A program made the position numbers and the translations under genes. Under the pieces are notes generated by a model. It had not been told where the DNA came from and made no database searches. It saw nothing but the letters and a program-made list of their open reading frames with translations. A stretch of DNA of 64,000 nucleotides from Deltaproteobacteria bacterium (GTDB lineage: Bacteria; Bdellovibrionota_B; Oligoflexia; Oligoflexales; CAIYRB01): NCBI GenBank assembly GCA_016874735.1, contig VGTI01000007.1, positions 1 to 64,000 on the forward strand. The letters are read 5' to 3'. How positions within the stretch are numbered: position 1 is the first letter of the stretch; each line of letters opens with the position of its first letter. Shown here in pieces: positions 35,563-46,700 of the stretch.

Positions 35563-36441
35563 ATGGTCATGACGCATAAACACTTACTGATCTACTTAGC
35601 TGCCAGCATCGGCCTAGCCGGCTGTAAGCTACTTAAGTCTTCAGCTGGTGAAGATGCCAATGCCAGCGTGGTCACCGCTGCTGCAGGCGAGAAGGTTGAG
35701 ATAGGTAAAGACGGCAAGCCGGTCAAGAGGACGGCACTGAACGCCGGGTTCCTCTGGGGTGAGTCACCGCTCATTACCTGGAAGTACACTTCGACCAAGA
35801 TGAACTGGGCGACGGCCAACAACTATTGCCTAGAGCTGGCGCGAGTGCAGAAAAAGCGTTGGCGTCTGCCGGTGCCCGCCGAATTACAGCGTGCGCTCCA
35901 GAGCGGTATCAGCTCAAGTAAGAACCCTGCCTTTGGCTGGGTTTACCTGAATCAAGTATGGACCTCGTCTTGGGAGACGGCTCAGGGTCAGGAAGTATCG
36001 ATGTTTGTCGACATGGGTGATGGTAACGCCCTGCGGACCAGCACCGACCACGAGCTCACAACGCTCTGCGTGGTCACGACCAATACCAATGGACGGAGTG
36101 ATCTCTGGACTGATGAAACGACTCAGCTAGTGTGGCGTGATTTAGGGATGACCTTAGAGCGCAGCGGTATTGATGCTAAGTGCCGCGAGGCTGCTCGACT
36201 CGATCATCTGCCCTGGCGCATGCCGACAGCTAGTGAGCTGGAGACCGCGATTAAAAACGGGATTCAGACATCCAACAACATCGCTTTCGGACAAAACTAC
36301 ATTACGATTACCTGGTCCTCAGATCGGGCCTACACCTTCGGGCAGGACGGTGTCGCTATCGATCTGCGTAACGGTAACCGCTATGTCATCGCGACAGATC
36401 AGCCGCTTGCTGGCATCTGTGTGCGGCCGAAAAATCACTAA
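35563..36441 (+). CDS. Lcl/DUF1566-domain lipoprotein
   Basis: This 292-residue lipoprotein (lipobox GLAGC, Cys near residue 20) has two copies of the DUF1566 (Lcl C-terminal) module. Each has the pattern W...tM.W..A..yC.el....WRLP...EL...I. The first is about residues 70-170 (WRLPVPAELQ), the second about 180-290 (WRMPTASELE). Such modules bind surface polymers in Legionella Lcl; here the ligand is unknown. GGAGGGTGG lies before the ATG. The gene is convergent with the 36466 gene. Confidence 0.78.
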   Translation: MVMTHKHLLIYLAASIGLAGCKLLKSSAGEDANASVVTAAAGEKVEIGKDGKPVKRTALNAGFLWGESPLITWKYTSTKMNWATANNYCLELARVQKKRWRLPVPAELQRALQSGISSSKNPAFGWVYLNQVWTSSWETAQGQEVSMFVDMGDGNALRTSTDHELTTLCVVTTNTNGRSDLWTDETTQLVWRDLGMTLERSGIDAKCREAARLDHLPWRMPTASELETAIKNGIQTSNNIAFGQNYITITWSSDRAYTFGQDGVAIDLRNGNRYVIATDQPLAGICVRPKNH

Positions 36442-36442
36442 T

Positions 36443-36459
36443 TTTGACCGAGGGTCAAA
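36443..36459. terminator. Short hairpin between convergent genes
   Basis: TTTGACC and GGTCAAA form a perfect 7-bp stem around GAG in the 24-base gap between two convergent stops. It is placed to end transcription from both sides, although no long T-tract follows. Confidence 0.5.
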
Positions 36460-36465
36460 GATCAG

Positions 36466-36939
36466 TCACTCGATTGCCTCAGGCTTCAGGTCGGATGGCA
36501 GGTCGCTGTGAAGGTAGGCCTTGCCGTGTGCTGCGCGCATATGGCCCCATTTGATGACCGTAACGTGTTCACCGCGGACTTCACTTTGGCTAGGCCGACC
36601 GTATGGGCGTCCACCATGAGTGACACTAACCGAGAAATCATCAAAGTAAGTCCCAAGCAACAGACTTAGGTCGGGATGGCTCAGGGCGTCCCATGCCACG
36701 GCAAAGATCTTGCCGTCTTTATCAGCGTATTCTCTGATGGTCAGGGTGCCGTCCGAAAGCTCATAAACTGTATAGTTTTTATAGGGAACGGGTGGCTTTT
36801 TGGTCAGTTTGGTTTTGGTCGCTAGTAGATCGATTGATGCTACTTTGTCACCAAGCTGACCGAACGATGGGCTGCTGACAAAGCTGCTCATCGTGAGAAC
36901 AAACAATAACCCTCTGAGTCTGTGAGTAATGACCTGCAT
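36466..36939 (-). CDS. Secreted protein, possibly DUF2844-like
   Basis: This 157-residue protein has an N-terminal signal peptide (cleavage near SFG-QLG, about residue 27). The mature part reads as a small beta-rich domain (YTVYELSDGTLTIREYADKDG, in part; FAVAWDALSHPDL) that recalls the DUF2844 family of exported proteins. It is leftward and stands alone before the next operon. Function unknown. Confidence 0.6.
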   Translation of the reverse strand: MQVITHRLRGLLFVLTMSSFVSSPSFGQLGDKVASIDLLATKTKLTKKPPVPYKNYTVYELSDGTLTIREYADKDGKIFAVAWDALSHPDLSLLLGTYFDDFSVSVTHGGRPYGRPSQSEVRGEHVTVIKWGHMRAAHGKAYLHSDLPSDLKPEAIE

Positions 36940-37002
36940 AGTGACCTCCCCCTACCCTGAAGGCTCCACTATAACAGTACAGCTGCACTTTTTGGAGCGG
37001 TG

Positions 37003-37713
37003 TCACTCAAGATCGATGCCAAATAGGTCACCAAGGTCACTTTGGTCCAGCGCTTGCGCGGTTGGCTCCGCTGTCGCGGCGCTAACGGTCGAGGCTATGA
37101 TAGCCGCCGGGTCCACGCCAGCGAGGACAAAAAGCAGCTCAGGGCGATGATCGAGGCGCACGCCAACAGCGTAAAGCACTGCGGCTGAGTGCTCGCAAAA
37201 ATCAGCCCACTGCGGGCAATCGCACGACAAGCGAATGGCATCGGGGGTAGGCAGTAGGCCTTCATCTGGCTCGGTGATAGCAGTCATGAGAGCCGCAGGA
37301 ATTTTGCCTTGAAGAAATGCGGCGACACTCGCGACACATCCAGCAGCAAGCTGCTTGATCGTGTCCCAACTTTCCGCGGGACAAGGACTCGTCCTGATCG
37401 TTACATGGTAGACCCGATCAGCGCAGACCATCGCTTCGATCAGCGAGGTTTCAATCTTAAGATGAAGCACACTCCCGTGTCGCAGTAGGCTCCGTCCCCT
37501 AGGTAGTAAGGGGAGAGAGTCAGCGTACTTTTCCAGATGCAGACACCAAGCTCGTCCCCAGGCGGAGGTTGCCAAGCCTTTTGGTACCTTGCCTTGCAAG
37601 GTAACCGGATCAAGCTCATAGCCTTGCGCGCGCAAGTCGGCGGCGGCTTTAGCTGCCAGTGTCGCTAGCGTCTTGACTGAGGTGCGGCCGTGAAATTCCT
37701 CAAATTCATCCAT
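37003..37713 (-). CDS. SWIM zinc-finger protein
   Basis: About 236 residues from MDEFEEFHGR. A SWIM zinc finger CDCPQWADFCEH (CxC...CxH) lies near residue 164, preceded by the T.WG.AWC.HLE.Y core of SWIM proteins. The 3' end of the SNF2 helicase gene overlaps this start, and AGGT lies eight bases before the chosen ATG; an ATG 15 bases upstream is possible. SWIM and SNF2 genes are a recurrent pair in bacteria, and some SNF2 proteins carry the SWIM domain themselves, so a joint DNA-handling role is likely. Confidence 0.85.
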   Translation of the reverse strand: MDEFEEFHGRTSVKTLATLAAKAAADLRAQGYELDPVTLQGKVPKGLATSAWGRAWCLHLEKYADSLPLLPRGRSLLRHGSVLHLKIETSLIEAMVCADRVYHVTIRTSPCPAESWDTIKQLAAGCVASVAAFLQGKIPAALMTAITEPDEGLLPTPDAIRLSCDCPQWADFCEHSAAVLYAVGVRLDHRPELLFVLAGVDPAAIIASTVSAATAEPTAQALDQSDLGDLFGIDLE

Positions 37714-40510
37714 GGTCACGTACCTCATCTGAAGTAGTCATCAAGTCGTTTTTGTCAGCAACCTGGGTTAAATCGAGCGCTACTAACTGCATGAGTTCGT
37801 CATCACTCAGGGTGGTTAAATTCAACTCTCCTCCGGACCCATCCGGCAACACATGGCGTGACACCGAGCGCTTATCTGAGAGCAACGTCGCAATGCGAGC
37901 CTCGATGGTGCCGCTGCAGGCAAACTTATGCACCAGGATATTACGACGCTGGCCGATGCGATAGGCGCGATCGGTGGCTTGATCTTCAACAGCTGGATTC
38001 CACCACCGATCAAAATGCACGACATGACTCGCTGCGGTCAGTGTTAAGCCCGTGCCGCCGGCCTTCAGCGACAGAATAAAGAACGGCGGTCCATCGAGAC
38101 GCTGGAATTCATCAACCATGCGACGGCGCTTGTCGATCGAGGTGTCGCCGTGCAGGACAAAGCCAGGACGTCCAAAGATAGTGCCGAGAAATCCGGCAAG
38201 TACATCCGTGAGCATCCTGAACTGGGTGAAGACCAGCATCTTTTCGTGACGCTGTGCGATGTCTTGCGCAATGTCTCCAAGGCGTAGAAATTTACCACTC
38301 ATCCTAGGATGGTAGTTGCCATCACCAGTGATCATCGCTGGGTGATTACAAATTTGCTTAAGGCGCATGAGCGCTGAGAGTACGGCGCCACGGCGTTGTA
38401 CGCTGTCTTTAGGCAGATCTTTGAGGTCCTTCTTGAGATCATCGACAATCTTGGCGTAAAGGGCTGCCTGCTGCGGGACCAAGGCGCACCTAGTCTCTAT
38501 TTCAGTCTTATCTGGTAAATCTGGTAGAAGACTGCGATCCGTCTTGAGGCGGCGCAGAAAGTAGGGGCGAATTAACGCGCGGACGCGCTGGTAGTTGGCG
38601 GCAAGAGTCTCCTGATTGGTGGCGTCATCGACACTCGCTGCAAAGAGTTTTTGAAAGTCTTTGGCCTTGCCAAGTAGATCCGGAACGACGAAATCAAAAA
38701 TGGACCAGAGATCTAGTGGGCGATTCTCCACCGGTGTGCCGGTGAGCGCGATGCGCTGCACGGCACGCAGATCTTTCACAGCTACCGTCTGCTGTGCTGC
38801 GGGATTCTTGATGGCCTGAGCCTCATCGAGGACCACGATGTCCCAGTCGATTTGTTTATGCCACCCAAACTGCAGTAGTCCACCGTAGGTCACCACGACC
38901 AGATCAGCCGCGCCAATCTCGTCGCTGGGCATCTGTCTTAGACGTTGACTTGGGTAGGCTGAACCGTGCGCGAGGAAAACTTTGAGATCTGGGGCAAATT
39001 TAGCGGCCTCAGCCTGCCAGTTGGGAAGCAGCGTTGCCGGTGCTACGAGCAGGTGCGGTTTGTGCGGAGCATCGGCGGTGCGTTCTCGTTTGAGAGCCAC
39101 CATGAGAGCAAGCATCTGCACCGTCTTGCCAAGACCCATATCGTCGGCTAGGCACGCGCCAAGTCCAAGGCGGTGGAGCGTGAGTAGCCAGTGCACTCCC
39201 GCTTTTTGATACGGTCTGAGACTAGCGCGAAAGTCATCCCCGCGAGGTGCCGGATCATCCTTGCTAGACTCGGTGGCCAGTCTAATCGCGCCGAGTTGAT
39301 CGCGGAGCCAATCACCCGCCGTGACCTCTGTCCACTGTCTCTCGCTCTCGGGGTCGAGCGTAGAAGTGCCTGCGCCCGGCATTACGGTGGCCGCAGGGAC
39401 ACGACTCAGGATCCGCATAGCCTGGACAAAGCTCATGCCCTGGCCGCCGACTAGTGCTTCGATCTGACTCCAGTGACTTAGGACCTTGTCGAGTTTTTTG
39501 CCGTCGGCTTCGACCCACTGACCGCGCAAAAGCACCAGCCCATCGGCATTGTCGCGGAGTTGGCGCCATTCGTCATCTGATAGAGCTTGTCCCTGCAGCG
39601 CTAAGCGCATGCGGAAATCAAGAATCGCACCTGCGCCATTGGCGCTTTTAGGTGGCGTAGAGCCAAGCTCGATCGCCACCTTAACGCTGGGGCGACTCTG
39701 AGACTCCCACCACGCGGGGACCCGTACCATCACGCCGCAGGCTTCGATGTTGCTGATCTCCGATAGGAGTTGATAAGCCTCGGCAGCGTTGAGAGCCTGA
39801 GGGCTGTAAAGGCGTCGCGATGTTGTCATAGACGCCACAAACTGACTGACTGCTGCGGCGGACTCCAGAGCGGCGCCGATCTTGGTCATCGTCGTCGTCT
39901 GGCTCTTAGCCACCAACTCCTGGAGGACGCGGCCCAATGGTGCGTGTTTAGGTTTGGCGCCCAGCGAAAGCCGTGTCGTGTAGGTGGCGAGAAAGGCGAA
40001 CGGCTGCGCCGCATCGGGACGATTTTCTGCCAGATTAAAACAAATACGACCAATGGTATCCCAAGCCGGGTGTATGCGTGCGAGCGATTCTTGTAGCGGC
40101 TGGTCTGACTCTGCCTCCCATGCAGTCGTGGCCTGGTCCATAGCGCGCCAAAGTTCAGACAGCGTCGCGGTGCTTAAGTGTTCCCCTCCGGGTAGAGGCG
40201 GTGCGCTACGGAGAAGTCGCTGTAAATCTTGCTCTGAGAGCGTCGTGTCAGCCTCGGCCAGACTACGCGTCAAATGCAGGCGCCCAAGATCACGCCAGTA
40301 GCTGACGCTAGCCCTAAGTGGCTCAGTTGGCCAAGTACTGGCTAGATGGAGTAGGCCACGACCTGGATTAGCTAATAAATAATTATTTAGATTCAGCGCA
40401 GCATCGCTCATGCGGTCAGCGCCCGCTCCATCAGTGACGAGGCGCAGTGCTGGTTCTGGATATAAAACGATGTCAAAAGGCGGCAGAGCCGCCTTGTCGC
40501 TATGGCTCAT
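37706..40510 (-). CDS. SNF2-family helicase/ATPase
   Basis: About 934 residues. The N-terminal ~430 residues form a bacterial SNF2-associated helical region. The helicase core has Walker A DDMGLGKT near 452, DEAQ box near 561, GTPVENRPLDLW, and C-terminal motifs ending in DQATDRAYRIGQ near 845. Such proteins remodel protein-DNA or RNA polymerase-DNA contacts. ATG is preferred to a GTG nine bases upstream. It overlaps the SWIM gene. Upstream genes run in the same direction with short gaps. Confidence 0.92.
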   Translation of the reverse strand: MSHSDKAALPPFDIVLYPEPALRLVTDGAGADRMSDAALNLNNYLLANPGRGLLHLASTWPTEPLRASVSYWRDLGRLHLTRSLAEADTTLSEQDLQRLLRSAPPLPGGEHLSTATLSELWRAMDQATTAWEAESDQPLQESLARIHPAWDTIGRICFNLAENRPDAAQPFAFLATYTTRLSLGAKPKHAPLGRVLQELVAKSQTTTMTKIGAALESAAAVSQFVASMTTSRRLYSPQALNAAEAYQLLSEISNIEACGVMVRVPAWWESQSRPSVKVAIELGSTPPKSANGAGAILDFRMRLALQGQALSDDEWRQLRDNADGLVLLRGQWVEADGKKLDKVLSHWSQIEALVGGQGMSFVQAMRILSRVPAATVMPGAGTSTLDPESERQWTEVTAGDWLRDQLGAIRLATESSKDDPAPRGDDFRASLRPYQKAGVHWLLTLHRLGLGACLADDMGLGKTVQMLALMVALKRERTADAPHKPHLLVAPATLLPNWQAEAAKFAPDLKVFLAHGSAYPSQRLRQMPSDEIGAADLVVVTYGGLLQFGWHKQIDWDIVVLDEAQAIKNPAAQQTVAVKDLRAVQRIALTGTPVENRPLDLWSIFDFVVPDLLGKAKDFQKLFAASVDDATNQETLAANYQRVRALIRPYFLRRLKTDRSLLPDLPDKTEIETRCALVPQQAALYAKIVDDLKKDLKDLPKDSVQRRGAVLSALMRLKQICNHPAMITGDGNYHPRMSGKFLRLGDIAQDIAQRHEKMLVFTQFRMLTDVLAGFLGTIFGRPGFVLHGDTSIDKRRRMVDEFQRLDGPPFFILSLKAGGTGLTLTAASHVVHFDRWWNPAVEDQATDRAYRIGQRRNILVHKFACSGTIEARIATLLSDKRSVSRHVLPDGSGGELNLTTLSDDELMQLVALDLTQVADKNDLMTTSDEVRDHG

Positions 40511-40549
40511 AGCGGGCACTATAATGCGGAGTGCGGCAAAATCTAGGCC

Positions 40550-41560
40550 TTAGTTCTGTTGCTCGCCCATCGGTGTCGCCGCCAAAGCACCGGCCTCGTT
40601 CCAGATATTGGTCGGCACTTCTAAGCATGCGTTTTTAAACACTGTTTTGGCAGCCGCTACGACGGAATCCGCAGGGGCGGGAGTCGGTGCGGCATAGATG
40701 GTCGCCCGCTCCATGGTCTTGCCCTTAGCATTAACGCAGGATCCTAGCGTGCCGCTGTCAGAGCACGCGGCTGTGCTGAACGTGCCACTCTTCTCACCGC
40801 ATTTGGCCTTATAGCTGTCGAGCAGACGGTTATCACCGAAGGCGATACCGGTATAAACCTCGCACGCGCTGTATCCATCCGCTTGGGTCACCTTGCACGA
40901 GGCGATCGGAGCGCCGTCTACATAGGCACTAGAGTCAGTCCCAGCGTCGTTAGCCAATGCAGCATTAGCTATGGGCATAGCACCACAGAAATACATCTTA
41001 TAAACACCAAGCCACTTAGTCTTAAACTTAAAGCGACCGACTATCTTAGTGTCCATCGTCATAGAGCTACGACGCCACACACGCAGGGTTCCGTTGCGTG
41101 CTTTAGCAACAGCGCAGAGGTTGTCGTAGACCTTGGGTACGTTAGTAGCTAGGGCAGTGAGATCCAAAGTCTCAGGAACGTGAATGGCCAGAGTGAGCGG
41201 GCTGTTGGTCTCTCCGACATCCGTGCCATCAGCCCCCGTGGCTAACACCGAAACAGAGGCCGAGGCTGAACTACCCCCAATATCACCAACGATGCCGAAT
41301 TCTGATGGATCATCTGCAGTCGCTGTCTTTAGTTTAGTGCCCTCAGCTAAGGCGCCAGCGGCGTATGCGACCTCTGTACTACCTAGCGTCAGCACCCCTG
41401 GAGCGGTATAGCTTGAAGTCTCACTCCCGTCGCCCGAGTTACTGGCCGCCGATACGCCGCCGTCCTTCTTGCTCATCGAGCCACACGCGGCTGCGATGCT
41501 CACTGCCGTGAATATAGAGACGGAGGCGATCAGGAGGGATTTTGGGTTGTGAGTGTTCAT
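40550..41560 (-). CDS. Cys-rich lipoprotein of unknown function
   Basis: This 336-residue lipoprotein (lipobox AAAC near residue 26) is followed by a Ser/Gly-rich linker. The C-terminal part holds about ten cysteines, including CGEKSGTFSTAACSDSGTLG followed by C; this C..GTFS..AC.....G.C pattern recurs in exported proteins of myxobacteria-like lineages (from memory). A His- and metal-free fold with disulfides is likely. The ATG is 30 bases downstream of the preceding gene's stop, so it probably belongs to the same transcript as the two large lipoproteins. Confidence 0.6.
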   Translation of the reverse strand: MNTHNPKSLLIASVSIFTAVSIAAACGSMSKKDGGVSAASNSGDGSETSSYTAPGVLTLGSTEVAYAAGALAEGTKLKTATADDPSEFGIVGDIGGSSASASVSVLATGADGTDVGETNSPLTLAIHVPETLDLTALATNVPKVYDNLCAVAKARNGTLRVWRRSSMTMDTKIVGRFKFKTKWLGVYKMYFCGAMPIANAALANDAGTDSSAYVDGAPIASCKVTQADGYSACEVYTGIAFGDNRLLDSYKAKCGEKSGTFSTAACSDSGTLGSCVNAKGKTMERATIYAAPTPAPADSVVAAAKTVFKNACLEVPTNIWNEAGALAATPMGEQQN

Positions 41561-41590
41561 GGCGCACCTGCCTTAGGTTTGGTTGATGTC

Positions 41591-43678
41591 TTAGCGGCCG
41601 GGGACGTGGTAGCCGTGGAAGCGGAGGGTGGGGGAGCTGTAAAGGCGATAAAATATCGCCATCCAGTTGCCGTCAGCATAGAGATCGGTCACCAGCTTAA
41701 TTGGGTAATCCACCAGATCAGCGACTACAACTACAGGAGTAGAGTAAGTGTCAACGGATGAAATAATAAATTCAGTGGTCTTTATATCGTATTTACTGCT
41801 GGGACTAATCTGTCTCTCAGCGTAGGTTGCAACAAAACGTCCAGAAGAAGTGAAATGAATAGTGGGGTTATAGCATTCTCTAGATGTAAATTTGATAGCG
41901 GCTGATGGTTGAAGGTCACTGCCGACGCGTCTGAAGTAACAATCCCCGGAATTAGTCCTGTAGACCACAGCTGCGAAATTAGAACCAGCTACTGTACCTA
42001 CGGCTAAATCCAAAGATTGCATATTTGAGCTTGTATCAGAGTTGGCGAATGCTGCTGCTGTTAAGGTGGCGCTTGACTCGCCATACCCGGAAGCGTATTG
42101 CGACCGCATTCTTAAGATTTTAAGGTCTGTATTTTGTCGATAAGCGACGTAGAAATAACCTGTGCCAGATTCATTTAGCCATCTCATGCGGATCCTGTCG
42201 ATGCCGTTAGTAGTCACAGGCATTTGAAATCGAGAATAAACTCCGGAGTTGGCAACACCGTACTTAACATCGTCTAGGATTGTTGTTAGATTTGTCCCGT
42301 TTGGGTTAATTTTTGCTACAGTGAGATTACTTTGAGAACTCGAATCGTTTTTTCTTACAAAGACGATTCCCATTCGCTCGGTTCCGTTATCCACAAAAGA
42401 TTTTGTAGTGCTTACTTCAAGCGCTTTTTCAGTTGTGTTGCTGAAGCTAGTTAGTTGCACTCCAGGTCCGTTAATCGTAGGTGAGGATGTTGAATCGTTT
42501 ATTTTGTTGAATAAAATATCGAAACTTCCAGTTGTTGCGATTCCGCCAACAACTGCCCAGGAACCATCCGATAGTTGATTTATTGAAAAGTCTTGAGAAG
42601 TAGCGTTCGACTGTTCCAGTGGACTACCGTTTAATGCGATCCCAGTTGAGCTGCCGCCTGGTGTTGACTCTCGATCAACAGTGACCCTCTGGAAATAAGC
42701 TCTATCGCCGGATCCCTGATCCATGTAAATCAGTCCTGCAATTGGAGATACTGGAGTTGAGTTGCGATCACTCACAGCGATGCCGTAGCGATACTTCAGT
42801 GAATCAAAACTATTTGAAGAGTCCGGATCATTAGCTGCAAGGATTTCGATATTTCCCAGGGGCTGGCGCGGAATCGAGGCGCTAAAGCTTTTACTCGGTA
42901 GTGTTGTTTGTCCGCCCTCTATTGTGATTTCCGGGATCATGTCAATAAAATAACTGCCTTGATCGAAAGCGCTCCAACGCCAGTGGAGCACTAACCCATT
43001 GTTTATGGTGCGATCGCTTGATGACGCAGTACCATTGCATATGTAGGAACCTGAAGATGATCCGCAACTCGTGGGTAGCATCAGGCCAGGGATATCGCTT
43101 GAAATTGACTTTATCTTAAGTGACACGTCTGCCATCGAGCCGTCCCACTTGCTGTCCAAAGTGGATGTGTGTCCAAGGTCGAAATCTTTGTTGTTATTAG
43201 ATGTCCCATTGTTTGAGGTGTCTAGAGCATTCGACGAGGACAAGATTGAAACTAAACTAGTGGTCTCAAGTATTATGGTTCTCGTACTAAAAGGCGTGCC
43301 AGTAATACCGTTGATAAAAAAATCCCAAGTTTGGTCTGAGGAAGAAGAAGGTGCTGTCCCTGTAAATGACAAAGAAGTGCTACTAAATGTGTTATTTAGG
43401 AAATAAGGAGAAGTTTGTGACTGCACATCTGAGATTGATTGGGTGCAAGAAAAATTTTGCAAAATTGATGAACCAGCGTAAAAATACGAGCGCGTAGGGT
43501 TGGGGGTGCAGCGTATACTAGTGCTATTGGTGCTAGCGCTTCCATCTTGATTCTCGACATCATCACCGGAAATTTCAGGTTTGAGCAAAGTTGGTCCGAA
43601 TGTGCTTTTCTCGCAGCCTATAACGTTAATCGTACTCAAGCCGATCAATATGCGAAGTTTCATGAATTTGATTTTCAT
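41591..43678 (-). CDS. Secreted lipoprotein related to the C-terminal half of its neighbour
   Basis: About 695 residues, lipobox VIGC near residue 21. It consists of Ser/Thr/Asn-rich beta-strand repeats. A central segment (WRWSAFDQGSYFIDMIPEI, near residue 232, and IEILAANDP) matches WNYTKFDQGEYFINTL and NEEILFSDSG in the 1451-residue protein upstream. Both proteins also end similarly. They are therefore paralogs in the C-terminal module. The long beta-rich region could be a propeller. The start chosen is the first ATG after AAGGGG. Function unknown. Confidence 0.65.
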   Translation of the reverse strand: MKIKFMKLRILIGLSTINVIGCEKSTFGPTLLKPEISGDDVENQDGSASTNSTSIRCTPNPTRSYFYAGSSILQNFSCTQSISDVQSQTSPYFLNNTFSSTSLSFTGTAPSSSSDQTWDFFINGITGTPFSTRTIILETTSLVSILSSSNALDTSNNGTSNNNKDFDLGHTSTLDSKWDGSMADVSLKIKSISSDIPGLMLPTSCGSSSGSYICNGTASSSDRTINNGLVLHWRWSAFDQGSYFIDMIPEITIEGGQTTLPSKSFSASIPRQPLGNIEILAANDPDSSNSFDSLKYRYGIAVSDRNSTPVSPIAGLIYMDQGSGDRAYFQRVTVDRESTPGGSSTGIALNGSPLEQSNATSQDFSINQLSDGSWAVVGGIATTGSFDILFNKINDSTSSPTINGPGVQLTSFSNTTEKALEVSTTKSFVDNGTERMGIVFVRKNDSSSQSNLTVAKINPNGTNLTTILDDVKYGVANSGVYSRFQMPVTTNGIDRIRMRWLNESGTGYFYVAYRQNTDLKILRMRSQYASGYGESSATLTAAAFANSDTSSNMQSLDLAVGTVAGSNFAAVVYRTNSGDCYFRRVGSDLQPSAAIKFTSRECYNPTIHFTSSGRFVATYAERQISPSSKYDIKTTEFIISSVDTYSTPVVVVADLVDYPIKLVTDLYADGNWMAIFYRLYSSPTLRFHGYHVPGR

Positions 43679-43705
43679 CAACTGATTGGCCCCTTATTTT
43701 GCCGA

Positions 43706-46700
43706 CTACATACCAGGTTTGTAAAATTCTAGCCGAATATCTGCGGCATCGTTATTGCAGTCTGAACCAGAACTGCCACCTGATATTGCCTCGATACTGA
43801 CTATGGCTATTCGCGGATTATCTAATCCTGCAGAAGGGTAAGAATAATGTGCACCCATGTTACATATTATTTTTTTATCTGACTGGGAGCGAAGCGAGCG
43901 ATCACCGGTTACCTCAACCTGCTTTATTTTTGTTACCGAATTACCTGATTTCATATAGGTAAAATCAGAATAATATGTTGCGCCGAAAGAGTTTGGTCCA
44001 CCTTGTGACCATACCGCCATAAATCTATTTAATGATTTGTTCCAGAATAAACTGACAAATCTGCAGTCGTTGATTATCCCGCCGTTCTCCGTGATATCCT
44101 CGTCGATTATCAGATCCGCCCCACTGCCCAACTTCACTAAATTACCACTTTCATCCATACCGTAGGCGCGAAAGAGGCATCGTGCTGGGTAGGTGTCTTG
44201 CGAGTAAATGACACCAAGCACATTTGAAGGCGTTGCGTCATTACTTTGACCCGCGGCAATAGCGAAAGTGGAGCGGCCCCAAGCGCCGGTGCGAGTTAGA
44301 TGATCTATCGATTCAGCGTCCGAAACAACGATGGGTGTAGGAGATGAGTCGCCGTTGGCGACTACTCGGGCGATGTTTAGTACCTCGTCCGTCGAAGATT
44401 TTATTGTTCGCCAGCCTAGGTAAAACACATTGGTGCCGCCCTCATTTCCCGTAACGATTTTGAGAGAGTATGGTGAAAATGATCCCAAATCCTTAACTTT
44501 GATCGCCTTATCAAAAACTGTATTCATGGGGATGGATTGGGTCTGGAAGTAACCAGTTCGGTCCAGGTATCCAGACTTAGTCGAAGTAGATGGCGTGGAT
44601 CTCAACTTTGTTAGGTATATTCCATATTGGAAGGGGCTGGTGGTTCCAATCCGAGCGGAAAATGCCATCCCATGTCGGTAATTTGAATCGTCATCCAGAA
44701 ATGCGTTGGTTAAGGTTGTGTTAGACAAATTTACCTTTTGCTGACCATCTCCAGTAGGTTCGGATAGGCGCAATCGATCGATCGCGAACGGTTGAGTTTT
44801 TGTTTTGGTGGAACTTAGTTGAATGTAATTGCCGTTGGCGTCTTTTAAGATGCTCACAGCGATGAATTTTGCATCCTCAGCCGATGTTTCAGCGTTTGAC
44901 ACAACAGACGAATACTCAGTGTCTGCAGATGTCGCTGCAATTTGATGACCGCTTTTACTTGTAGGAGGGCTACTACTATCAGGTGTATAGACCTCATCGA
45001 AATCGGAAGAAACACTCGCAGTTCCGTTATTTGATCTTTCAACCGAAAATAAATTCAGAAAATGATTTCTATTTCCCTCAAGTGCTGGGTAAATAATTGC
45101 CATAGACTGTTGGGTATTGGTTGAAGCTCCTTGAGAAATCGCAACTGTGGGGCTAAACGAGAACCAGGAAACTTTGTTGCTGAAACCAGAGGTCAAAGAT
45201 CCTGAGTCAGAGAACAATATCTCCTCATTCCCCAGGTTACCCGTATTCACTGTAATTTTGCCCTTGCTTGGATCGCTGACATAATTTTGGCCGTCTAAAT
45301 ACAATCGGCTCAGAGTGTTAATAAAATACTCACCCTGGTCGAATTTGGTGTAATTCCAAGTCAGGACGCCTTCTGTTGCAACGGTGTAGGCGTTAAGGGT
45401 TGTAGTTCCGGGAGTCTTTTCAGAGACTTCTTTTGCGCAAAACAAAGGGGTAGAACTCGCAGAGCAGGACCCTGCGCTGGCGGTCTTATAAGTTAGGAAC
45501 GGTATGTCCGTATCCGATGCAGAAACCGCCCCAGTGGAACCTGTAGCGTTTGCTGTTACTGGTTTCAGTGAGAGATTTGTATCGGCGAAAATACTGTTAA
45601 ACGAACGCGCTATGTAACTCGATACGGAGCCAGATGTGATTGTACCAGAGGCATTCGCGGTAAAGTTTAATGTAGCTGTGATGTCATCAAACGTTGGTGG
45701 AAAGTATTTTGCTACGACGCTGTCTGATTTTTCGTTTCCAAATGCGTCTATCCATGAAACCTTATAACAGTAGGTGTTATTCAAGGTCCCTGCTGCATCA
45801 GCATAGGCATGGGTTGTTGTACTGATTGAAATCGCATTTAGCAGTAAATTGCCAGTTCCTAAACATTTATCGTCGTTGAATCGGGTTAAAGATGTCTGAC
45901 TCGGGAGTGTCGGCGGATCAGTCGACGGAAGCGCTGTGGGCTGCGTAATCAAAATATTGATTTTGCCACTCGTCATACTGTCAACAGAAATGTCGCCACC
46001 GGACAGGCTTGAGTCTGGTGAATACGCTGTTGTTTTCGTTGTAGCGTTACCGAAACTGTCGTACCAAAATATCTTATAGCAATAGTTCTGGTTCAAGCTG
46101 AGAAGTGCGGGATCTCCGTCTCTGAACGGGGAGCTGGCCGGTGACGCGACCGGGTCGGTTACAATCACAATGCCTTCTGTGGCTGCTTTGTTCTCACACG
46201 AAGCAGTAAGGTACCTAAAAATCTTGGTTTCCAGGCGTTTAGTAGCAGCTGTGAATCCTGAATCGTCCGGATTTGTCCAACTCAAATTTATTTTTTGCGT
46301 TTCCAGCGATCTGCTGATCGTGCCCGGGCCGGGCGGGACACCGCTGTAACTAACTGTACCATCACCCGTGCCATTTGGGTTATTGCTGTTCCCAAAAGAG
46401 TCGCGCCAGAAGAACTTGTAACAATAGGGCGTGTTGTACTGCAGGCCGGTGTCAGCGACAGTTACAATATTTTTGTTGGCAACGGTTACGACGGTGCCAT
46501 CGGAATCGCTTTTGTCTGCACAGGTCAGCGACTCGAAACGACGCACGACTAGATCGTTGTAGTCACGGCCTGTGGCTGTTGCCGGTGGGGTGTGGCTAAG
46601 GGTGATGCTCTGGGTCGCCAGAGACTGTAAGGCGACCGTACCCATATTTGGTCTGCTATTGGCGTACAAATATGCAACGGCAGGGTCACCAGCATTAGCG

